Shown here piece after piece: positions 44,985 through 55,719 of a stretch of 64,000 nt of DNA (within the stretch, counting starts at the first letter, position 1; each line of letters begins with the position of its first letter). Under the pieces are notes generated by a model. The model saw only the letters and a program-made list of their open reading frames with translations. It searched no databases and was not told the DNA's origin. The stretch comes from Datisca glomerata. Lineage: Eukaryota > Streptophyta > Magnoliopsida > Cucurbitales > Datiscaceae. Where the stretch lies: positions 650,260-714,259 of the forward strand of contig QANY01002235.1 of the NCBI GenBank assembly GCA_003255025.1, written 5' to 3'. A program made the position numbers and the translations under genes.

Positions 44985-45593
44985 GATAACCTTGTAGACC
45001 TACTTATTACCAATGAGCTTTATAAAATGTGAACAAGGTACCAAATCCCAAGTGTGTTTAGTCTGTAAGGTGGTGAACTCTTCCTGTAATCTTTCAAACA
45101 CAAAGGATCGGATAGAGCTTGCTTTGTTGATTAGGTTCACAGGTAGAGGGTATTTGGAAGTAAGATATATCTTGGCCTTGAGAGAACCACTCTTGGTTCT
45201 GGTTATCATGGGATGCTTGGAATGAAGAGGATTAGGCAGTAAAGGAGGTGAGGGAGAGTAGGTGAGGGGAGGGCTAGTGTGGGTTCAAGATTAAGAGGAA
45301 TAGATAAAGCATGTGATATATGAGTGAAATAATTGGTAGGATATGTAATAACATGTGAAGTAGGAGAGGGAGAAGGAGAGGTACTTACATAAGTAAAAAT
45401 TGAAAGAGATGACTGCTGCTGATAAGATCTAGATGAGGGTAGAGATGCTTCCTGACTTGACTCATTGACTGACATAAAAGGTAAAGAAGACACATGTGCA
45501 GGTGATACAAGTATAACAAAAGTGACAAGTTGAAATGAGGGATGTGTAGCAAAGGGAAACTCATTTGCCACACATGTCTAGAAATGCACAATC
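44985..45593 (-). pseudogene. Copia linker region, Ser/Pro-rich (minus strand)
   Basis: The minus-strand frame 45571-45206 is Ser/Pro-rich (SLPSSRSYQQQSSLSIFTY), as usual between integrase and RT, and is followed by the TRTKSGSLKAKIYL box (45206 on) that opens RT. Confidence 0.75.
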
Positions 45594-46193
45594 TATCAAA
45601 GGGATGTATATATTTATAGCCTTTATGAGCTAGAGAATACCTAGAAACACACAGATAAGATATTTAAATTCTAATTTTTGTCAATTATAGGTGCTAAGGT
45701 AAGGGAAACAAGGGCACCCAAACATCTCTAAGAGTGGTATAATCATGTATTTTTCCAAATAAAGTGCCAAAGGGAGGTTGAAACTTTAGCGTAACAATGA
45801 GAAACTTATTTATGAGATACACAGCGCACAAGACACCATCCCACAAAAATTTGTAAAGCATGTGTTGAGAGAGTAAGTCAAGCCTGAATGAGATGTCTAT
45901 GTTTTCTCTCAGCAATTCCATTTTACTGATGGGTGTAGGGACATGGATGTCTAAGAGCAATGCCTTGTAAGGCCATAAAAACTTTGAAAGGTATAAATTC
46001 CCCACCCCTGTAAGTTTGGACAGTTTTGATAGATAGATCAAATTGTTTTTTCAACTAATTTCCTAAATAGAATAAAGGTATATAAGGCATGAGACTTGGT
46101 TTTCAAAGGATAAACCCAAGTGTATCTACTGTAGGCATCTATGAAATGAATATAGTACTTAAAACCTTCTCTCTACAAGTTGGCAGGACGAGC
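45594..46193 (-). pseudogene. Copia integrase core remnant (minus strand)
   Basis: Degenerate frames read YYIHFIDAYSRYTWVYPL (46165-46110), then RENIDISFRLDLLSQHML and WDGVLCAVYLINKF (45910-45800), corresponding to the D...Q..AE..N...E part of the core, and a cysteine-rich end near 45720. Stops and shifts abound. Confidence 0.72.
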
Positions 46194-46930
46194 CTAAAAG
46201 TTAGCGTGAATTAATTCTAGAGGCTTCAAATCGACAATATTAGATATGGGAAAGGGTATGGAGTGCATCTTACCATACTGACATGGTTCACAGAACTGAA
46301 TTGGAGAGTTAGGAATGCTAAACTGTAAAAAATTAGAGACTTTGGACAAGATTAGAAGAAATGGATGTCCAAGCCTCATATGCCATAATTTATGAACACG
46401 CTTCACACAATTTGAAGTCAAACTAGTTTTTTCATTAATAGATGTTGTACATTGATTACAACTTTTGGAATTTAAATTAAACCTAGAAATTAACCTAGAA
46501 GTGTCACTAGAAGCAGCTAAATTATTTATTAATACAGTGCACTAATTACTATAGAAAACAGAGTAAACTATAGGAAATTAGGAAATAAGAGAGTAAGCCA
46601 GTACTACTATTTCTTCTATCATCAGGAAGTTTCAATTGGTACAGTCCCTCCTTAAGCCTCCCTTGGAATAAAACCTTCCTTATTAGCTTGTCCTTCATAA
46701 GACAATAAAGATCATGAAATTCAATGAAGACCTTAGTGTCTTGTATTAATTTAGATAAAGATTTGTTGTTGGTAATGACATAAAATAGATGCCAGGGAAA
46801 GGGAAGAGCCATTGGTGGGGAGATTAGTGCAACCACTGTGAGTAATGGGTAAGAGTGTACCATTACCAACAACAAGTCTTTTTGTGTAGTTAGAAACACT
46901 GCTTAGGTTTCCAAAGTCTAATGTTACATG
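46194..46930 (-). pseudogene. Copia protease end and pre-integrase (minus strand)
   Basis: Minus-strand frames give LDFGNLSSVSNYTKRLVVGN (46925 on), which follows the protease active site, then a degenerate IEFH segment and LFQGRLKEGLYQLKLP (46683 on). Next comes the pre-integrase zinc region HKLWHMRLGHP (46400-46370) with FCEPCQYGKMHSIPF (46300 on). The H-H-C-C arrangement of the zinc region is complete. Frameshifts separate the blocks, and the active-site DSG is not present. Confidence 0.82.
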
Positions 46931-47065
46931 AAAATTTTACCTACTTTCAACATACTAAGAAGAGTCACAAACTGATTCATGGACAGTGTTGAAGAGGCAA
47001 TGAGAAAGTCAAGTTGATATGGCGGCTGAACTTGCATACTAATAGTATTGGGTAACTTGGCAAGG

Positions 47066-47263
47066 TGACTAGGAAAGCTTGAGGATGACCTGGTAATAAC
47101 TATTAATCCAATATTTTTAAAATAAGTGTTAAAATTGCACATCATATTACTTTTGCGCATAAACTGTGAATTTAGGTAATTTTTTATTTACACAAATTTC
47201 TCATAAAATTATATTTATATCAAATATAACAATCATAAAATTTTATCTATTATTCTATAGATT

Positions 47264-47298
<35 letters not shown>

Positions 47299-47473
47299 TT
47301 ATTNCATATCAATCATACATTTTTTTGTTAATTCAATTCTCGTATGTTAATTTCACATAAATTCAATGACCATAATCATTCTAGATAACTCAAACCACAA
47401 TTTTCCAACTTATAATTTACACGCCAACTAGACCTGCTAGTTGAACTTCCCAACTGGTGATTTTTGTGCATAA
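47066..47473. other. AT-rich spacer with AT microsatellite
   Basis: An AT-dinucleotide run at 47266-47296 precedes an unknown base at 47304. No gene seen. Confidence 0.6.
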
Positions 47474-47482
47474 TAAATAATA

Positions 47483-47780
47483 CGGTAAAATATAGTTTTA
47501 CCCTCTTCAATGTGGGGTAGATTTCCTTTTAAATCTTTCACTTTAAAAAGTCTTAGATAAGACCCTGCAATTGCATTATTGTTCCACGTTTTTCCATCCG
47601 TAGGTATCTCGCTACCATAAATTAACAGTCTGTTATAGAATGTCTAGTTGATAATATGTGACAATTAAAATGACGTCACATCACTTTAATATTTAACCCT
47701 AATGAACACGTCAGCATTTACCCTTTTTTTCTTTCTTCTTTCGTCCCCACGAACTCTGGTACTCTTCCTCCATGGCTTCC
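47483..47780 (+). repeat. MULE left terminal inverted repeat
   Basis: Pairs with 50073-50371 over its whole length with scattered mismatches. Its inner edge contains an ATG in CTCCATGGCT. That word is duplicated in tandem (CTCTTCCTCCATGGCTTCC at 47762 and 47789). Confidence 0.9.
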
Positions 47781-47906
47781 CTATTGTTCTCTTCCTCCAT
47801 GGCTTCCTCGAACTCTAGTAGTCCTGGCACCGTTAGCTCCTCCATCTCTCCTCCTTGGGCTATCGAGCCACCGCCCCTGATTGTTTTACTGTGCTCTACT
47901 TTTTAA
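47772..47906 (+). CDS. Possible short Ser-rich frame starting in the MULE TIR
   Basis: A Met codon at the TIR edge opens 44 codons: MASLLFSSSMASSNSSSPG, then PPWAIEPPPL, and a stop. Composition is richer in G+C than the surroundings. It resembles a transit-peptide-like start, but no homology is known to me, and a chance frame is equally possible. Confidence 0.2.
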   Translation: MASLLFSSSMASSNSSSPGTVSSSISPPWAIEPPPLIVLLCSTF

Positions 47907-48359
47907 AAACAATCTTATCACACCATTGGTTGAGAACTTTTCCTCAAAGACTTGATGAAAATCTAAAATTGATGCATGTGGATGATAGCATTCTTAATCT
48001 AAATTATACATTTTTTCATAGACATTAGATAAGCAAGATAAAAACTATCTTTAGAAAATTAAAAATTGGCTACTATATTTCTTGATCAGCTCAGCTCCAC
48101 TTCTCATTGTATACGAATGGTGCAAGTTAAAACTTGCATATATATGACAAAAATAGAGTCACACATGACAATGTTTTCTTGCTAGGATCAAATTCTATAG
48201 CTGATTTTAGCGAGGAACCACAAACTATACAAGAGAAATTCTAATTAAACTAAATTTTTTTGAAATTAACCGTGACAAACAGAAGTAAATGAGCAAATGG
48301 TTATTCTCATATAGAAATTAAAGTAATTATTGACTTCAAATTTGGTCGGTGATCATCTC

Positions 48360-48880
48360 GTTCAATTTTGAGATAAATTTGCTTGATGATTGTATATACC
48401 ATAAGTATTGTGGGAGCAAGCATATTTTTTTAGTTTAATATGTGGATGTCATTTTTCTTGTCAGCAACGATATAGCCTTATTGCACGACACTAAGAGATT
48501 TCTAGCTAAGAATTTTGAGATGAAAGATCTTAGTGGAGCCTCTTTTGTATTAAAGATCCAAATACACTGAGATCATTCTTAGTGTATTCTTGGATTATCA
48601 CAAAAGAACTATACTGAAAAGGTCCTTAAAAGATATGTCCTCCAAGACTATAAACCAGGTGATACCCCTGTAGTTAAGGGAGACAAGTTTGGTCTCAATC
48701 AGTGTCCTAAGAATGTTTTTGAGGAAAATGAAATACAGAAGATTCCCTATGCCTCGATAGTGGGGAGTCTAATGTATGTTCAAATTTGTACACATCCTGA
48801 TATTGCGTACGTGACTAGGATGTTGGGCAGATACTTAAGATATCTAGACATTGACCATTGATATTCACACTCTAATTTCG
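48360..48880 (+). pseudogene. Copia RT-RNase H fragment inside the MULE
   Basis: Plus-strand frames read SNDIAL, TKRFLAKNFEMKDL (48500 on), LSQKNYTEKVLKRY (about 48595 on), DTPVVKGDKF, NQCPKNVFEENE, IPYASIVGSLMY and PDIAYVT (to about 48815), i.e. copia RT behind its catalytic box and the start of RNase H. The YVDD box region reads YVDV near 48440. The 5' part of the element is missing. Confidence 0.85.
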
Positions 48881-49181
48881 GTATGGTTTGATCTCACTAA
48901 GATTTATGGAAGACCAGTTGGAAATAGGCATGTTAAGATCACCTTACATGAAATTTTCATGATACACATCCACATCGTAATCCATGTCATTTAATTGTAT
49001 TGATATACGTGACCATATAGGGATTGAGTTACGATTGATGTAACAGAGGCCGCTTTGATCTTATGCCCCTATGATTGATGGACCAGATTGGTTATAGATA
49101 CATTTCGGTAATCACAGCAAAGTTGAACATGTTCAATTATTTTTTGCTTATAAGGTTTAACACATAGTTCAAGTGGGAGAT

Positions 49182-49682
49182 TGTTGGATGCTTAATCCAA
49201 CGTTGGACTTATGTGTAAAATAATTAGGTGATGCAAGCTGTCAAATATAAATAAACTTAATTAAAAGTGATCAACTAAGGTTTGGATAATTTGAGTTTTA
49301 ATGTATCTGATAGGTTGTGGACCATTTATTATGTAGAGACTTTAGGGTAATTCTATTTCTATGATGGGCTCAAATAAAAATATAAAAAGATGAATAATCT
49401 ATAAGTGGTTATGGTCTCTATGTCACACGATAACGGAAAATCATTCTATTGTCCCTAATATCTTATCGTTAAAGAGAAAATTAAGAGACTTGATCAAAGG
49501 AGACTCCAAATAAAAAATCGTGTAGATCTGGAAGACCAACCGCTCAGTTCTAAACAACGATCTATCATCATAGAACATGTACGCTTTCACTCTATATTGA
49601 TTCGATTCTTAGTGTGTTCAACATGAGATCTTGGAGTTTTATTGAGATACGATTTATACCGAATGAGATTTTGAATCTAACA
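49182..49682 (+). mobile_element. Copia 3' LTR inside the MULE, 501 bp
   Basis: The polypurine tract CAAGTGGGAGAT ends at 49181; the LTR runs TGTTGGATGC ... GAATCTAACA. Together with the RT fragment upstream it marks a 5'-truncated copia element within the MULE. Confidence 0.8.
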
Positions 49683-49698
49683 TGCTTCTCTTTTGATT

Positions 49699-49902
49699 TC
49701 ATCGATTGCAGTCGTACCTCTTGATGGAATTGATGAAATTGAAGTCTGTTGGTTGACGCATGCCCTCAAGAAAGGAATGAAGGCCAAAGAACACGTTGGC
49801 GTTCTCCATTCCCCAATAGACGTCTAATTTCACTGATTTCAAAACCTCAGCTGCTGAGTGTAGCCAAAAATTGAGCTTGGCGAGAAGGGGGACAAGGAAC
49901 AA
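49699..49902 (-). CDS. Unrecognised 68-codon frame inside the MULE
   Basis: Between the copia LTR and the right TIR, the minus strand is open and reads toward the interior: LLAKLNFWLHSAAEVLKSVK, then VYWGMENANVFFGLHSF. Its composition looks protein-like, and it starts downstream of the TIR as genes captured by MULEs do. I do not recognise it. It is interrupted by the copia LTR. Confidence 0.3.
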   Translation of the reverse strand: MFLVPLLAKLNFWLHSAAEVLKSVKLDVYWGMENANVFFGLHSFLEGMRQPTDFNFINSIKRYDCNR

Positions 49903-50072
49903 GCTTTACAAATATGCACAAGTCTGGTAGTTGACGAACTTGATCTGATTATGATAAATTAGCAAGTAACTAATACTAATCACGCTCTATTTTGGGGAGG
50001 GAACCCAAAGCCCATTGAAGCATACCCAAGCCTAGACATGGTTGAGAAATCTTGTGGTCACATTTAGTTCGG

Positions 50073-50371
50073 GGAGCCATGGAGGAATAGTACCAGAGTT
50101 TGCGGGGAAGAAGGAAGAATAAAGAAAAAAAGAATAAATGCTGACGTGTTTATTGGAGTTAAAAATTATAGTGATGTGGCGTCGTTTTAATTACCACGTA
50201 TTGTCAACTAGATATTCTGTAATGGACCGTTAATTTATGGTAGTGGTATACCTACGGAATGACAAACGTGGAACAACAATGTAATTATATGACCTTATCT
50301 AAAAAATTTTAAAGTGAAGAGTTTAAAATTAAAACTACCTAAAACTACAGGGGAATAACTATATTTTACCC
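50073..50371 (-). repeat. MULE right terminal inverted repeat
   Basis: Reverse complement of the left arm, ending CTATATTTTACCC at 50371 directly before TAAATAATA. Confidence 0.9.
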
Positions 50372-50380
50372 TAAATAATA

Positions 50381-52014
50381 TGTTGATCGGGTGCCACACT
50401 GTCACTTTGTGTAAAAATGATTTCAAAATTCATTTTTATGAATATTCACATATATTTAATTACATAAAGTATTTAATTTTATAAACTATTTACAACCTGT
50501 CATGTAAATAAATTAATTTACAAAATATGAAATAACTAATTTGTAGTATACATCTAAGAGCTTAAAGGATAATAAAAGAAATCAAAAAAAATTTATCTTT
50601 AAACAAATTTTAATATGGTTGATAAATTAACATATACATAAATCTTGTTTCATATGAAAATTCTGAAGTAATAAACTGATAAAGTTTCATACCAAATTCA
50701 TTGAAAAAAAATAAGATGTGCACTAATATAGCATGACGAACTGTTTTTCACATCATTCTGATATAAAAGACTAAACTTTGTCATGTCAATATAGAGTTAC
50801 TATAAAAGGTTGTCAAAGACATGTTTTAACAGTCACTAATAATTCAAGAGTAGAGAAATCATTTGAAACTGTCTACAGATATAAAAGATAATAAAAATGT
50901 CAAGGAAAAATTCCTCACAACAAAAAATATGGAATAATGAAGAGAGAGAGTCAACGAAAATAATGAGTATGGAAGTAATTGAAGAATTGTGTACTGGATC
51001 TCTTTTAAAGTTACATTTAACCTTTATTTATATATCTTTAATCAGTTATATGAAATCTAATTTAATTTATCTAATTCTAACTGAAAATAAGATCAACGAA
51101 ATATTCTATGAATTTTTCAACATTAATAACCTTAACAACTAAACTAATTTTAACTATTTATTTAATCCAACGGTCTCGATTGACTTCGTTAGATTGTCAC
51201 ATTGATAAACTGTGCGTTTTTTTCTGATTGGTTTTCTCTTTAATTTTCGGTGACATGGCGGAAGGAATAATTGATGCTCGTTCAAAAAACTTATAAAAAA
51301 TGAAAATATAATTTAGGACTAGATTGGAAGATTAGAAACTAGTGTCAAATGTCATCTTTCAGATAAATGTGTAATATTCTCATTAATCATTAGCTTTTCA
51401 TATTTTTCTTCACACGTTACAGCTATGATTCATATATTTTTAATTAATGATTAATTATTATATCTGCATGTAGTTATGTAGTATTGTGAACATATTTATC
51501 CTTCATATACTATGTAATTTATTAATAAATTTTACCGGATTATTATTATATTATTTTGATTATTATTATTATTATTATTATTACTATTATTTGTTGTTGT
51601 TATTATTACTGTTAGTATTTTGTTATCTATAGGTATATATCTTTTCATTTCTTTCAACTAGTTTATATTGTTAGAATAACTTTATCATATTACCACTGTT
51701 AATACATTAACTATATAGTAGTAGCTACTTTGTTTTAATACTAATAAGGCATTAATTGTTCTACGCTTTTAATATAATATTTAATCTTTTTATTTATTAT
51801 ACAATTAATGTGTATTATTTGTGTAAACTGAGAACTTTGAGAGAGGAAGTTTACTATAAAGTCTCAGCATTCTAACTGAAAGTGCAGTATGATCTTTCCA
51901 TTTATATCGAGAGATTACAAGGAAATATTACAAAGGTGGTATTAGTTACTAACTCTTAACTAAGTTGTACTAACTCTGAACTTGAATTAGTGCTTTGCAC
52001 ATAGAAATTTCTAA
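50381..52014. other. AT-rich intergenic stretch
   Basis: No element end or protein could be supported. An ATT-trinucleotide microsatellite lies at 51560-51587. A frame at 50897-51142 is AT-rich and unrecognised. Confidence 0.5.
51560..51587. repeat. ATT microsatellite
   Basis: About nine ATT units, continued by imperfect TTG and ATT units to about 51615. Confidence 0.9.
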
Positions 52015-52021
52015 GTTTCCA

Positions 52022-52190
52022 ATTTATTCTGAGCAGTAATTTAATTTCAGATTTCAATAATTCAAAGCATTAATTCAAGTTTTTCTAAACAGAAATTTAA
52101 GTTTAGACTTCAGTAATTAAAAGCACTATTTCAAGTTATTTTAAACAGCAATTTATAAGTTTCAAAATGTAATTCAAAGCAATAACCCAT
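52022..52190 (-). repeat. 57-bp imperfect tandem repeat, 3 copies
   Basis: Units with 'aacagaaattta.agttt.agacttcaataattcaaagcattaattcaagtt' follow one another at about 52033, 52090 and 52146. Confidence 0.7.
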
Positions 52191-52237
52191 TTAGAGCGGA
52201 TGAGTCTTTCTTGCTTCCATTGTGTTACGTTTCCTTG

Positions 52238-52648
52238 CTTTTCACATTTTAAAGTGAAGGTTTCTTCCACTCTCAAGAACTTTAAGTTTCTAGGCCACCG
52301 ACCCTTTTTCCACATTTTATAGAGAAGGTTTCTCCTGCTCTCAAGGACTTAGGGTTCTAGGCCGCCGATCTTTTTTTCACATTTTAGAGAGAAGGTTTCT
52401 CCAGCTCTCAAAGGCTTAGGGTTTTAGGTCACTGTCCTTTGTTTAGAGAGTAGGTGCCCCAGCTCTCAAGGTTTTAGGCTTTCAAACCATCGACTCGTTT
52501 TCCATTTTAGATTGGTTTTTGTTCCGCTCTCGGTGACTTAGGCTTTTAGGCCATGGTCATTACTCTTTTTTTCTACATTTTAAAGAGAAGGTTTATCCTG
52601 CTCTTAAGGGTTTAGGCTTCTAGGTCGCCGACCTCTCTTTTTTGTAGG
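52238..52648 (-). repeat. ~68-bp tandem repeat, 6 copies, in the 3' region of the gypsy element
   Basis: Units with CACATTTTA.AGAGAAGGTTTCT, GCTCTCAAGG and CTTAGG.TTCTAGGCCGCCG words. The array lies downstream of integrase in element orientation. The place and style agree with the 3' UTR repeats of Tat-lineage elements. Confidence 0.88.
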
Positions 52649-52795
52649 TGTGAGAAAGAATGAAAGAATTGACATTAGTTTTTTACGTGGAAAAATCCTT
52701 GCAGGAAAAAGCCACCAAAATTGTATATTGCACTAATAGTCAACAATTTAAATGAAGTATTTCTTAAGGTAGCTAACATTCAAGGGTTTTTCCAA

Positions 52796-53566
52796 TTATG
52801 CTCCCCTCTTTGTCATGAGGTGATTGTAGCCGCTTCCGCCTACTGTTTTGACGATGAAAGGTCCTTCCCAAGATGGACCAAACTTTCCTTCTATTTTGAA
52901 GATCTTTTTCAAAACTAAATCTTCCTCCTGAAATTCGTGCTTTCTAATTTTCTTCAGGAAGTAGGCTTTCCTTTTCTGATTGTAATTAGTTGTTTGCAAG
53001 GGTGCCGCTTCCCTATTTTCTTCTAACAAGTCGAGTTGTTCTTTCTGTAGTTTAGTCAGTTCTGATCTGAGAGTAGGGTTTCCTATTTTCACTGGTATAA
53101 CCGTTTCTATTCTGTAGGCTAAGACAAATGGTGTTTCACTTGTTGCCTCTTTAGTAGTTGTTCGATATACCCATAGTACTGCTGGTAATTCTTCTATCCA
53201 TTTTCCCTTTGCTGACTCTAGGTGTTTCTTCATGTTTTTTGGTATGATTCGATTTGACCTTTCAGTCTTCTCGTTTTCTTGTGGGTAGTAGGGTGTAGAG
53301 GATCGGTTGGTAATTTGCAGGTCTTTGCAAAAAGTCATCAGCGTCCTTCTAGTGAATTGAAGTCTATTGTTAGATACTAATACTCGAGGGATTCTGTATC
53401 TGCACATTATATTCTTCCACAGGAATCCCCTTACTTCTTCTTCACGAATCCTAACAAAAGCTTTCGCCTCAATCCACTTGGTGAAGTAGTCAGCGGCAAC
53501 TAGCAGGAAGCGTTTCTGAGCGGGTGCCATGGGGAGTGATCCGACGATGTCCACAGCGCACTGCAT
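52796..53566 (-). pseudogene. Gypsy integrase core (Tat-type element)
   Basis: The minus-strand frame is open for 256 codons. It reads an rve core: DIVGSLPMAPAQKRFLLVAA, DYFTKWIEAKAF, a block around VLVSNNRLQF, PYYPQENEKTERSNR, LWVYRTTTKEATSETPF and EDLVLKKIFK toward the end. The first catalytic Asp and the Glu are present; the middle Asp (canonical SDNG) is Asn (codon at 53369-53371), so it cannot be active. This is one of the best preserved coding stretches in the window. Confidence 0.93.
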
Positions 53567-53639
53567 GAATGGTCAAGGACTTGTCACGGTGTTGAGTTCT
53601 CATGTGGTCAATTTTATTATGGGGGCAAATCGTTGACAC

Positions 53640-53980
53640 TTGTCATACTTCTTTGCATATTGCTTGGCATCCCTGTGCATTTTCGGCCAGTAATACCCTT
53701 CATTCAGTATTTTGTGGGCCAGAGATCTGCCCCATGTATGATTCTAACACATGCCTCCGTGAACTTCTGCCAACAAGTATTGGGCCTCCTTTTTTTAGGC
53801 ACTTCAGATACAGTCCTGAAAAAGACAGCTTATATAATAAATCATTGATTATGTAGTGCCTGGCACTATATTGTTGAATCTTCCTAGCGTGAAGTTTGTC
53901 TCGGGGTAGGATCCATTCTTTTAGGGAGCGTATTACATCGTCCTGCCAGCTCGGTTTGAACCCAGTTTCCACCTCTGCTA
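53640..53980 (-). pseudogene. Gypsy integrase N-terminal zinc region (Tat-type element)
   Basis: The minus-strand frame 53972-53700 reads WQDDVIRSLKEWILPRDKL, ARKIQQYSARHYIINDLLYK and a diverged C.KK...G region. The expected H-H-C-C motif behind it is split by frameshifts between 53770 and 53640. Confidence 0.75.
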
Positions 53981-54149
53981 CCTCTTCGGCTACGATCCTT
54001 GAGTTTTCTAGAAACTCAACTGGTACACTTCTTTTTTGCGGGATTTATGGTGAGGACCCCAAACTAGCCAACGTTTCTGCGTGCCCATTTTCTGCTCTCG
54101 GGACATGATGGATTTTGAAACTATTTAGTTGCTTGAGCAGTCCCTTTGC

Positions 54150-54830
54150 CTCCTATATGTAACTAATCATTCTTTCATCTTTGCTGCGAATTCCCTTGTT
54201 ACCTGTTTTACTACCAACATTGAATCACAAAAGATTTTTATTTCATTTACATCTGATTCCCATAACAAAGTGATTCTCGCTATTAGGGCTTCATATTCGG
54301 TTTCATAATTTGAGGCGTTGAATCCAAATGAGATGGAGTGGTCGAGAATAGAGTTCATAGTACCACTCCCGCTCTGACTCCTTTATTGTTTGAGGCTCCG
54401 CCAATGTAAAATTACCATGTTCAATTTTCAAATACTTGTTGTCCGCTTCCTGATTGCTCCTTGGCGTCAAACGGCTGCCACACAATCAGCCTTGATGTTC
54501 TCGGTTAGTAACGGATCTCATATTGCCTTAACTCAATTGCCCACTTTATCGTTCTTCCGCTTATTTCGGGTGAATGTAGGAGACCTCTAATTGGTGAATA
54601 TGTTAGTACCTTTATGGTGTGCGCCCGAAAGTAAGGTCTTAGTTTCCTTGCGGCTACTACAATAGCTTCCTCACACTCGTCATCACATCCGTCTGCTGAA
54701 TTCTTCCTTAGCTTTACGAAGAATGGCTTACACTTGTCGGTTGATCTAGAATTGAATCTATTCAAAGTCTCCAACCTTCTCGTTAAGCCTTGTATTTCCT
54801 TCTGGTTTTGTGGGGATTTCATCTATATTA
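54150..54830 (-). pseudogene. Gypsy RNase H regions (Tat-type element)
   Basis: The minus-strand frame 54822-54505 reads KEIQGLTRRLETLNRF, CKPFFVKLRK and IKVLTYSPIRGLL with IKWAIELRQYEI. Then 54358-54167 reads NYETEYEALIARITLL and DSMLVVKQVTREF. The latter is the additional RNase H that Tat-lineage elements carry before integrase. Frameshifts separate the parts. Confidence 0.85.
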
Positions 54831-54869
54831 TGTCTTTTGCTTGATCTGAGTTGACCTTAATTCCTCGCT

Positions 54870-55560
54870 GCGTAACTAAGTGCCGAGTAATTTTCCGGCC
54901 GTTAATCCGAATGTGCATTTTTCCAGATTCAACTTCATCAAAATTTTCCTTATGATGGAAAAAAAGGCCTCACAAAGGTTTTCGATGTGATCTTTGCGCT
55001 CTTGACTCTTCACCAGCATGTCATCTACATAAACTTTCATGGTTTTTCCAATCTGCTCTTGGAAGATTCTATTTACCAACATTTGGTAGGTTACACATGA
55101 ACTTTTCAAACCAAAAGGCATTACCTTATAACATAAAGTAACCTATTCAGAAGACGTTTTCTCTTGGTCAGGATGGAACATATTCACTTAGTTGTATCTT
55201 GAAAAGGCATCCATGAAGCTCAAAAGTACATGTCCTAAGGTGGCATCCACCATCTGATCTATTCTGGATAACGAATATTCATTTTTTAGGCAAGCTTTGT
55301 TCAGATCTTTGAAGTCCACACAAATCTTCCATTTCCCGCTTTTCTTTTTTACCATGAAAACATTAGCGAGCCATTCTAATTAGTCTCTACCTCCTTGATG
55401 AAATTCGCTTCTAGTAGTTTGTCAACTTCTTCTTTAATAGCCATATTTCTTTCTGGCATGAAACTCCTTTTTCGCTGCTTCACTTGTTTAACTGAAGGGT
55501 CAGTATTCAATTTATGACAGATTATATTTTTCGGTATACCTGGCATCTCCTAAGCAGTGG
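54870..55560 (-). pseudogene. Gypsy reverse transcriptase (Tat-type element)
   Basis: Minus-strand frames give a gypsy RT: KICVDFKDLNKACLKN (55325 on), LSFMDAFSRYN, MPFGLKSSCVTYQMLVNR and MKVYVDDMLVKSQE. The catalytic YVDD box at 55020-55031 is intact. LNLEKCTFGLTAGKLLG ends the preserved part. Stops lie in the middle (near 55190 and 55140). Confidence 0.92.
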
Positions 55561-55719
55561 TTGTAAAAATGGCATTGTTTCTCTGTAGGAAGTCAGTCAA
55601 CCTCTCCTTCTCCTTTTCCTCCAGGTGGGCCCTAATATTTGTTATTTTTTGTGTTTCTTCATCTAAGCAAATAGGTTCGATTTCTTCTCCTGCTTTGTAC
55701 CTAAGGTCCACATGTGCAT

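Larger units (their letters stand above)
43505..47065 (-). mobile_element. Copia remnant (minus strand), gag missing
   Basis: Protease end, pre-integrase, integrase, linker, RT and RNase H relics run leftward in copia order. A 66-bp block is repeated at both ends (43505-43570 and 46994-47060, both with GATATGGC.GCTGA.CTTGCATACT), likely LTR pieces. No gag occurs between the right block and the protease end. LTR boundaries are not resolved. Confidence 0.8.
47483..50371. mobile_element. Mutator-like element (MULE), 2.9 kb, with perfect 9-bp target duplication
   Basis: Terminal inverted repeats of about 298 bp (47483-47780 and 50073-50371) begin CGGTAAAATATAG and GGGTAAAATATAG. They are flanked by the identical 9-mer TAAATAATA (47474-47482 and 50372-50380). 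Long TIRs plus a 9-bp duplication are the hallmark of Mutator-like elements. The interior has no MULE transposase; it carries the 3' half of a copia element (48360-49682) and unassigned sequence. Confidence 0.92.
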
